From positions 20,092,991 through 20,156,990 of the forward strand of contig CP136061.1 of the NCBI GenBank assembly GCA_032622095.1: a stretch of DNA of 64,000 bases, read 5' to 3'. A program made the translations under genes and the position numbers. Under the pieces are notes generated by a model that was not told where the DNA came from, ran no database searches, and worked only from the letters and a program-made list of their open reading frames with translations. The stretch is from Siphonodentalium dalli. Its lineage: Eukaryota; Mollusca; Scaphopoda; Gadilida; Siphonodentaliidae. Of the stretch, positions 57,601-64,000 are shown in pieces (position 1 is the stretch's first letter; each line of letters starts with the position of its first letter).

Positions 57601-57830
57601 TACATGGTATAGTCATCTCCGATATAGAGGAATATAATGGTGTGGTATAAATGTACCGAAGCAGCGCTGTCTGTGGAGGTAGGGGCACAGAAAGTGATAA
57701 ACTATGTTTTTGTGGATTTTGCTACACGCATACATGTATATAAATATAGAACTCTTTATTTTACGAGGAATCAAATGGTGTGGTTTAAAGTTCCCAGTAT
57801 AGTATAATTGTCTGAGTCAAGAATGTAGAT
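57600..57830. repeat. Dispersed units of the Helitron-borne satellite
   Basis: ATGGTATAGTCATCTCCGAT, AGAGGAATATAATGGTGTGG, ACGAGGAATCAAATGGTGTG and GAGTCAAGAATG match the 142-bp units at 31700-33100. At least two diverged units are present. Confidence 0.6.
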
Positions 57831-57910
57831 CGGTGGAGACGCGCCAACATCGGTAAACATTGCAGGCGACTCATGGCGACATGTGCCCGGTGTAGCCATG
57901 GTTAAAAAGT

Positions 57911-58115
57911 AGATCGTCGATGAATGTTCTTGTTTGTGGAATCAACAAGTGTGCCCCCTCCACAGCGCGTGCTTTTTTTGCCATCCACATCGTTGAGAAG
58001 CAGTGAAGCATTATATTTCAAACAATGCCATCCTCCGTCCAGTGTGTGTTCTTCGAAGCCGCTTGACGACGGACACTCTGAAGGTAAAGGGCGTTGCTAT
58101 CAGGTTTTAGAATAT
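57911..58115 (-). pseudogene. Decayed duplicate of lectin exon 2
   Basis: The minus strand matches exon 2 (47187-47352) and about 35 bp of its upstream intron, including the acceptor CTTTACCTTCAG, so it is a DNA-level duplicate rather than a retrocopy. The exon part (58077-57911) is 167 nt against 166 nt in the intact exon, with one extra base in an A7 run. This shifts the frame in the helix containing the conserved Cys. The copy breaks off 34 nt before the donor. It lies 3.7 kb upstream of exon 1. Confidence 0.85.
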
Positions 58116-60556
58116 GTGTGACCGTGCTATTTTATATACCAAATCAGTATATGCCTTTATTACATGCTACACATGTATACTAACTAAGTTATTAAACCTA
58201 ACTCACTAATATACATTTTATAGCCGCATTGTAATCATTTCATTGCACGTACTTGGTTCATTCCATTTCGCGCTATTCCGTTCTGTACATTCCCCGTTTC
58301 CTATGTCTCATTGCTGATCTGTATTTTGCTATTTACTATCTCTATCTACGCGCAATCTCTTACCCGCTTAAGTCTTCCTCTGTCTAGTTCAGCGCCCAGT
58401 ATTAGATCTAACTAAGGTGTTTTAGCCAATCACAGGTAAGCTTATTTACCGCGCTTTCTCAGTCCGTATTTCGTCACCAAGGTGTACGCATCGCAATATC
58501 GTATAACACTCTCAGTGTTATCCTAATTTCTTCATGCTCGAAGAATGTTAATAAGTTTAAGAAGTAATACTACGTTATGACATCTGACCTATGCTTTCCA
58601 AAGGATGGTATGTAATATTTGTTATGTTTTCACCCGTTATTATAGCTTGTATTTTAATAATATTGTCTTCGGTTTTGAAACTTTAGTGTTGTCACATTTG
58701 CATAAATATATTTGCCCAATAGTTTAGTGAAGTTGGAAATCGCACACTGCGTCCATAATCACCCTTTTATACTAGCATGTAGGTTTTATTTCTAACTGTT
58801 CGTCACAGTTAGGATTGTGTCAAAATAGTTGTTTATATCGACAATAGGGAAGTTGGTTTATTGACACAATCACATTTCATATATTTATTAATATCCATAC
58901 TGGATATTTATTCTGCAGCAACTACAACATATGTATTTGTTCACCAGGGTCCTTTTTCTCGATTTGATGTCTGATGTTTGATGCTCGATGTGATGTTGTG
59001 ATGTTGCTGTCAAGCTGTTTATAAAGATGTGTTGTGATGTCATCCATGTTGTGATGCTTGTTGGATGTGTTCCGTTCGGTATTGCTTGATTATTCAATTA
59101 AATGCATGATGAAGACTTTTAAGGTAGGCTTAGTGTTTTCATAGACCCTGCCAGATGTTTAGACTCAGAGCCCATAAATGTTTGTGATATAGCGACTGAT
59201 GGTTCACTTAAGACCCACCCCTGTGCTCTACCACAATGGCGCCCATTCGTATAGCTATAGCTCTGATTATAGTGTGGAACTTTTGAAATTGGTGTGAAAA
59301 TTGGAACTTTGTAGAAATTCGTGTTTTCGTGCTTCAAAAACTGTGAAAAAATTACAATCAGGATTTCTGGAGATATTCAGCGTTGGAGTGGAAGAGACAA
59401 TACAAATTGAACAGTTTTATGCTTAAAAAGGCATAAAAACATAAATTCTGTTGAAAATTTGATAAATTCTGTAAAATTTTCATGTTAATCAGTGAAATTT
59501 GTAAACACATTGTTTTGGTGTGGCTGTATTCCTTTAATATTATAATTATGTCTAAATGTTTGTATTGTCAGCTCTGTTTAGTCGTTTTTAGCGTTTGGGC
59601 AAAGTCCAAACTTTAAATTCGATTTGTTACTCTGCCAATATTTTGTGGTCCGGATTTTGGTAAATTGAAACCCGGTAAAGTTGTGTTTTCCGGATTTTTG
59701 TAGTCCGTGGTTTCGTTTCGTTTCAACTGGGTCACATTTTGGTCAGAACACAAAAATGTAAACAGTAACACGTGAGTTTGTTTTCAAATATTCTGATCAA
59801 CTTTAGTAGCCTTTAAAGCTAATTATTAGCTTTTGTTTAGGTAACTATAGGTGTAGTTAGGTATATAATATATCAGTCCAGCCACACATTATGTATTGTT
59901 TGCTGTCAAAGTTTATTCTTTGACTGAAATATTGTCATAAAGTGACATCTGTTGATAAATGCATACATGTAGGCCAAATGTCAGCTTATAAATTGCAAGG
60001 GGAATATCATTGCATATTACCAGAGATTTTCTGAAACCGAAATTGGTTGAGAATATTTCAAATTTCTTGACATTCGGTCGTCACTTTTTTGTGACGGTGT
60101 GATAAATACCTTTTGTCTCCAACATTATGCAATGCAATTCTGACTTTGCATTAATAAGTTAGTAGTTTTCAGACCCGGTGTTGGACAAATTGTCCCAACT
60201 AGTTCTGGTATTACAAGCAGGTGCTGTCATCTTGGTTTGTTGATAGTCGTGACATGGTAAGTTGGTGTCGGAGTCTGCAGTTGTCGGAGTCTCAGGTTAA
60301 CGGTGAGTCAACCCTGACCCCTCCCCTGCCACACCCTCTTTCCCACTGAATTTTTTTTTTGTGTGAGCCGAGTACGCATCGCGCTTGCTTTCATCTCATT
60401 TCATCAGATAGGTGCATGAATTAAATTCTTCACAACACTAGTTAGGTGGAAGTTAACTTAACCAAACTAATTAGTAGCAGTTGTCGGCAAGAAAACTTGC
60501 AAATTTTCAGCCAGTCCACACTTAGCATGCAAGCGGAAGTGAAATTTGTGTTCAAA
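58116..60556. other. No recognised gene
   Basis: Low-complexity TGATGTTGTGATG words occur near 58970-59060. No frame with motifs and no tRNA-like fold was seen. Confidence 0.4.
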
Positions 60557-60840
60557 TTTTCAGACGACGGTGAATTTATAGTGCGACAATAGGTGATTGT
60601 AAAAATCTTTATTGATTTTCAGTGACGGTGAATTGTGATTTGAGAATTTTGTAGTTGACGGTGGAGTATATAGCTCGAAAATAGGTGATTTTTCAGAGCA
60701 AGTTCGGAAAATAATTTTTCGAATCAACTTTCAGTTGACGGTGAATGTTAATATTCATTTGTGTTGTTGTGTCAACACGTGATTGATTATATTTCAGTTT
60801 TGTCGCCGGACGGCACAATTAACTTGAAATTAGGTGACTT
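60557..60840. repeat. Degenerate tandem repeats, TTTCAG-(N)-GACGGTGA units
   Basis: TTTTCAG followed within a few bases by GACGGTGAAT occurs at 60557, 60616 and 60729, with related copies at 60651 (GTAGTTGACGGTGGAG) and 60790 (ATTTCAG...GGACGGC). Each is followed by an AATAGGTGATT or AATTAGGTGA word. Spacing is 35-80 bp. Confidence 0.5.
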
Positions 60841-61807
60841 ATTGGTGACGTCGTGGAAAATTAATTTATTTTTCCATTGTTGAGTTTGTAGTGTGTGATT
60901 GATCAGGTGTGCCAAGACAACCACAGGGACATAACTTTCAACCCGGGAAGAAGATAGGAAATCTCTGTCAGAGGGGCGCTCGATTACCAAACATATCAGC
61001 GTCGCTGTTGACCACATCTAGATCGCAAGTACTGAGCACCAAATCGAATTAGCGAGCGTCCATGCAATAACATAGGGAAATGATTTGTGGAGTAAACAGA
61101 ACACGGTCTTGAGGATTAGCAAGACCAGATGTATCGCCTAGAAAGCTACTGAAACCAGGAGAGTTAATAGGACCCATGGGGAGATGACGATAACTCAATT
61201 ACCCTAAGTACGATGAACCGACGCGCCGTGAAAATACACATGGCCGTCATTAGCAGACACTGGGTATTTTAGGAAGAAACAAGCCGACATGAGAAGGCAG
61301 TTCTAACCAGTTTCTATCTGACCAACACAAGCGATCATCACGAACCATCGGACGCTTAGAAGAGCAGAGTGGAGCAATGGACGGAAATACAAGGTAAACA
61401 TTATGCTCTTGTATTTCTAACAACGCCCCACTGATGCGCCGACGGAGGAAGAAGAAGAGCAGACGACAGGAAGACGAACTCAACCGGAACTCAACCGAGT
61501 AGAAGACAAGCAGACACACACAACCTATGAAGACGGAAGAAGACTCTAAACCAAGCAGACGACAGGAAGAGAAACCCAGATGCCGATGATTGAACATTAT
61601 TGACTTTGTTATATATAAATAATCAAACCGTTCTGATAGCCTTAAGAGTTATATGTACCCGTATTGGCACATATCTCTTAACTGGTGCCTTCGAGCCAGG
61701 ATCTGAACGCTAATCGCAGACACAACGTGAAACCAGAAGAGGAACAGTGTGAACAGAAACAGTGTGGGAAAATTCGCAAAACGTGAGTCTAATTGTTTAT
61801 TATCATA
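60841..61807 (+). other. Leader and probable 5' LTR region of the Ty3/gypsy element
   Basis: This precedes gag. A purine-rich tract (61435-61580) contains AGCAGACGACAGGAAGA twice (61458, 61554). A TATA-like TTATATATAAATAATC lies near 61609-61624. LTR boundaries cannot be set because the 3' LTR lies outside the window. Confidence 0.4.
61643..61682 (+). promoter_or_regulatory. Hairpin next to a primer-binding-like site
   Basis: TTAAGAGTTATATGT and ACATATCTCTTAA pair over 13 bp with a two-base bulge around a 10-13 nt loop. Immediately after it TGGTGCCTTCGAGCCAGG (from 61683) begins with TGG as primer-binding sites do, but I could not match it to a known tRNA 3' end. Confidence 0.4.
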
Positions 61808-62896
61808 ATGGCTACCCAACAACAACAATCAGCTGGTGTTCTCGCCCCATTAACAGAATCTATCAATTCTCAAATTGCTGCAATGGCCATGACTACGGTG
61901 ACGCAGGTAGTGACGTCATTTGACGGGGACCCCACGAAATACCACGGGTGGGTCAAGTCGATAGAAAAATGCGCGATCCTAACCGGCGCTAACGAAGCAA
62001 AGAAGCCCTATATGGCATTTCAGAGCGCGACGGGCCCCGTATCAGATTTTTTACAAAGATATTTGGCCACGAATCCTAACGCCACGTGGCAAGACACAAA
62101 AACTGAATTATCTAGTCGATTTGCCGAGATAAATGACATTCAATTCGCCTTTTCGATGCTAAGAAAAATCAAGCAAAAACAAAACGAAAATTTACATGTG
62201 CTTGCCGAACGGATTTTGGAGATCGCGATTGTGGCATACCGAGAGCAGCCCGGCGGGATCAACGCGGTTGAAGGCCAACTCGTAGGGTTTTATATTGACG
62301 CTTTAAGAAGCGACAGTTTGAAAATGAAGTTGATCAGGGATGCGCCGAAGACACTAAAATTGGCAGCCGACATCGCCATGCGGGAAATGGGGATCCGACG
62401 GGTATTCAACCTACGAACGGGCCGCGAAAATTACAACGAAAACGAACCGGAAGCAATGGAAATCGATAGTTTCAGAAACAAACACGCGAGGGCAACCTGC
62501 GATATTTGCGCAAGCGATAACCACACGACCCGTGAACACCGATCACGCCCGAGACAGGTGCATGTCGAAGCGGTGGTTAAACCACGAACAGTCGAATGTT
62601 GGACGTGTCAAGGTGACCATTTCGCTCGCGACTGCCCCTTTAAGACCGAAAACCGAAGGCACGTATCTTGCTGGGGTTGCAACGGTAATCACTTGGCTAG
62701 AAATTGCCCTTCTAAATCCGGAGATTTGAAGCAAAGGCAATGGAACACGCCAGTAACGCCACCTAGGGGAATCCGCCGAGATCAGCCGAACCGATCACGT
62801 GACCTATCCCATGATACACCACGTCACAGCCGGAGATATCCGACATTAAACGAACCACCGCGACTAATGACCCCGCCCACATACGCAAAAAACTAA
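61808..62896 (+). CDS. gag: Ty3/gypsy-type gag polyprotein
   Basis: An in-frame TTG at 61793 extends the open frame, but ATG at 61808 is the likely start, giving 362 codons ending TAA 62894-62896. A Gln-rich start (MATQQQQSAG) leads to a capsid-like region with SFDGDPTKYHGWVKSIEKC, the GDP-Y--W word common in retrotransposon capsids. Two zinc knuckles follow, CWTCQGDHFARDC (residues about 265-277) and CWGCNGNHLARNC (about 288-300), both C-x2-C-x4-H-x4-C, then a basic Pro/Arg-rich tail. It should package the element RNA in cytoplasmic particles. The frame is intact and noticeably GC-richer than the surrounding DNA, so the element looks young. The last codons form the slippery site for pol. Confidence 0.9.
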   Translation: MATQQQQSAGVLAPLTESINSQIAAMAMTTVTQVVTSFDGDPTKYHGWVKSIEKCAILTGANEAKKPYMAFQSATGPVSDFLQRYLATNPNATWQDTKTELSSRFAEINDIQFAFSMLRKIKQKQNENLHVLAERILEIAIVAYREQPGGINAVEGQLVGFYIDALRSDSLKMKLIRDAPKTLKLAADIAMREMGIRRVFNLRTGRENYNENEPEAMEIDSFRNKHARATCDICASDNHTTREHRSRPRQVHVEAVVKPRTVECWTCQGDHFARDCPFKTENRRHVSCWGCNGNHLARNCPSKSGDLKQRQWNTPVTPPRGIRRDQPNRSRDLSHDTPRHSRRYPTLNEPPRLMTPPTYAKN

Positions 62897-62929
62897 GGAA
62901 TCCTCTCATTGAGGCCACATGTGAGAGGA
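62887..62929 (+). promoter_or_regulatory. Programmed -1 ribosomal frameshift signal
   Basis: The heptamer A_AAA_AAC (62887-62893) lies in the gag zero frame as GC[A AAA AAC] directly before the gag stop TAA. After a 7-nt spacer, an 8-bp stem (TCCTCTCA 62901-62908 with TGAGAGGA 62922-62929) closes a 13-nt loop. Slipping back one base moves ribosomes exactly into the open protease-RT frame. Spacing and heptamer are those of known retroviral and retrotransposon gag-pro signals. Confidence 0.85.
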
Positions 62930-64000
62930 AATTTAGTATCAACATTGTGGGGAACCCCAGCTCGTGTTTAGTCAGAATAGGTAAAAATAAATATCGCTCA
63001 TTAGTGGATAGTGGAGCGGAAGTATCATTGATTCACAAACGCGTCTATGACGCATTACAGTTCCGACCAAAACTAACTAGGGAACATATCAACCTTAGCT
63101 CCGTGAATGGGAAGTCACTGGGCGTACTTGGTAGCGTGGAACTGACCTTCAGAATGGCGAAACTAAAATTAACCCATAAATTTTATGTGGCGAATGATAA
63201 GACCCGGAATATGATCTTGGGGAGGGATTGGTTGACCTCTCGGGGGGTCAGACTATATTATGATCTGGGATGCCTCAAGGTCAGTGACGTGTACGTCCCA
63301 TTGGAATCGGACGCGCACATAGCTTCCCTGCTGAGATTGACCAGCAAGGTTAGCTTAAAGCCTCAAACATCAACTTTATGTATGGGAAAATCAAAAAACT
63401 TAGCTTCTCTTCGCAAGTCGACATTAGTAGAGGTGGCCCAAATCGAGACAGGCTACCTAGCGTCAGAACCCGGTCTGGAAATCGGCAGCTCCATTTCTGG
63501 GGTGGGCAAGAGGAACAAGGTCCCGGTATTACTCGTCAATAACACCAACAAAACGTTTCGCCTACGACGGGGCAGTGTAATCGGCAAGACGGTAGTGTGT
63601 GACCCTGGAACCAGCCGCGAAATTAACTCTTTGTCACAAAGCTCCCAGTTCCCGACGACCCGTAATTACCGCGACGATGGCTACGCCCTTAGACGCGCCG
63701 GCCATAACAGGGGAGACAACTCTAGGTCAGCGCGCGCTACCGGCGAGAAAAGATTAAATTTGGCCGAAGTTTCGTGCCCAGAGCGATACCGAGAAACACT
63801 GATAAAATTGTTGAAGTCCAACTCGGACATTTTTGCCGACAAGGACACTGAGCTGACGCAGACGAGCACAGTCAAGATGCATATTGACACGGGAAACCAC
63901 CCTCCGATAAAACTTCGCCCGTATCGCACCCCTTTGAATAAACGACCGTTGGTTGACACTGCCATAAATGATATGCTCGAAGCGGACATTATCAGGCCGA
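62888..64000 (+). CDS. pol: Ty3/gypsy-type pol: aspartic protease and RT start (runs off window)
   Basis: The frame (-1 relative to gag) is open from 62815 to the window end and overlaps the gag end by 82 nt, with no early ATG, as expected for a frameshifted Gag-Pol. LVDSGAEVSLI (63001-63033) is the retropepsin active site and MILGRDWLTS (63211-63240) its C-terminal strand motif. A linker of about 200 codons leads to HIDTGNHPPIKLRPYRTPL and DMLEADIIRP at 63886-64000, the typical entry into Ty3/gypsy RT. Protease-then-RT order without integrase in between supports Ty3/gypsy over Ty1/copia. RT palm, RNase H, integrase and 3' LTR must lie beyond 64000. No stops are seen in the visible part. Confidence 0.9.

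Noticed and set aside
61683-61703. Claiming a specific tRNA primer for the Ty3/gypsy element
   Set aside because: TGGTGCC fits the general form, but the following bases match no tRNA 3' end that I can verify.

Overview
This is a eukaryotic, almost certainly invertebrate, window: AT-rich, intron-bearing, and packed with transposable-element remains of many classes plus microsatellites. No prokaryotic gene organisation, tRNA or rRNA gene is visible. A secreted PAN/C-type-lectin gene together with Penelope-like, Ty3/gypsy, LINE, Helitron, P-element, pogo/Tigger and TTAA elements fits a lophotrochozoan, most plausibly a mollusc (inference).

Layout. 1-5 kb: mostly unrecognised DNA with a 33-nt near-perfect palindrome, a palindrome cluster and a fragment of P-type transposase. 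5-24 kb: a nest of at least five decayed copies of one Penelope-like retroelement on the minus strand. These carry LTR-like direct repeats, a conserved extra reading frame of unknown function and local minisatellite expansions. They are interleaved with another repeat family (R2) and are themselves interrupted by DNA transposons, one a 494-bp element in a TTAA site confirmed by a paralogous empty site. A degenerate SWIM zinc-finger fragment lies at 8.4-8.7 kb. 25.0-26.2 kb: a P-element/THAP9-like transposase pseudogene. 27.5-29.4 kb: foldback elements, one with a 9-bp target duplication, and dispersed satellite units. 31.5-34.3 kb: a complete-looking non-autonomous Helitron (A|TC...CTAG|T) carrying an alternating dimeric tandem array. 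34.8-43 kb: foldback repeats, short duplications, a 1-kb minisatellite, a Helitron 5' end and a pogo/Tigger terminus.

44.2-54.2 kb holds the one convincing host gene, on the minus strand. Three exons joined by phase-1 GT-AG introns would encode a 214-residue secreted protein: signal peptide plus PAN/apple-like domain (exon 1, 53958-54201) and a C-type lectin domain split over exon 2 (47152-47352) and exon 3 (44497-44696). Intron 1 has taken a 5'-truncated LINE (about 49484-53896) in sense orientation. Intron 2 carries a 0.9-kb microsatellite. The terminal exon is tandemly duplicated in decayed form, and a frameshifted, truncated copy of exon 2 lies at 57.9-58.1 kb, so this looks like a lectin family locus undergoing duplication and loss.

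From about 61 kb to the right edge is a Ty3/gypsy-type LTR retrotransposon: gag with two zinc knuckles, then protease and the start of reverse transcriptase in the -1 frame. A textbook -1 frameshift signal (A_AAA_AAC, gag stop, 7-nt spacer, 8-bp stem-loop) lies at the gag end. The element continues beyond the window.
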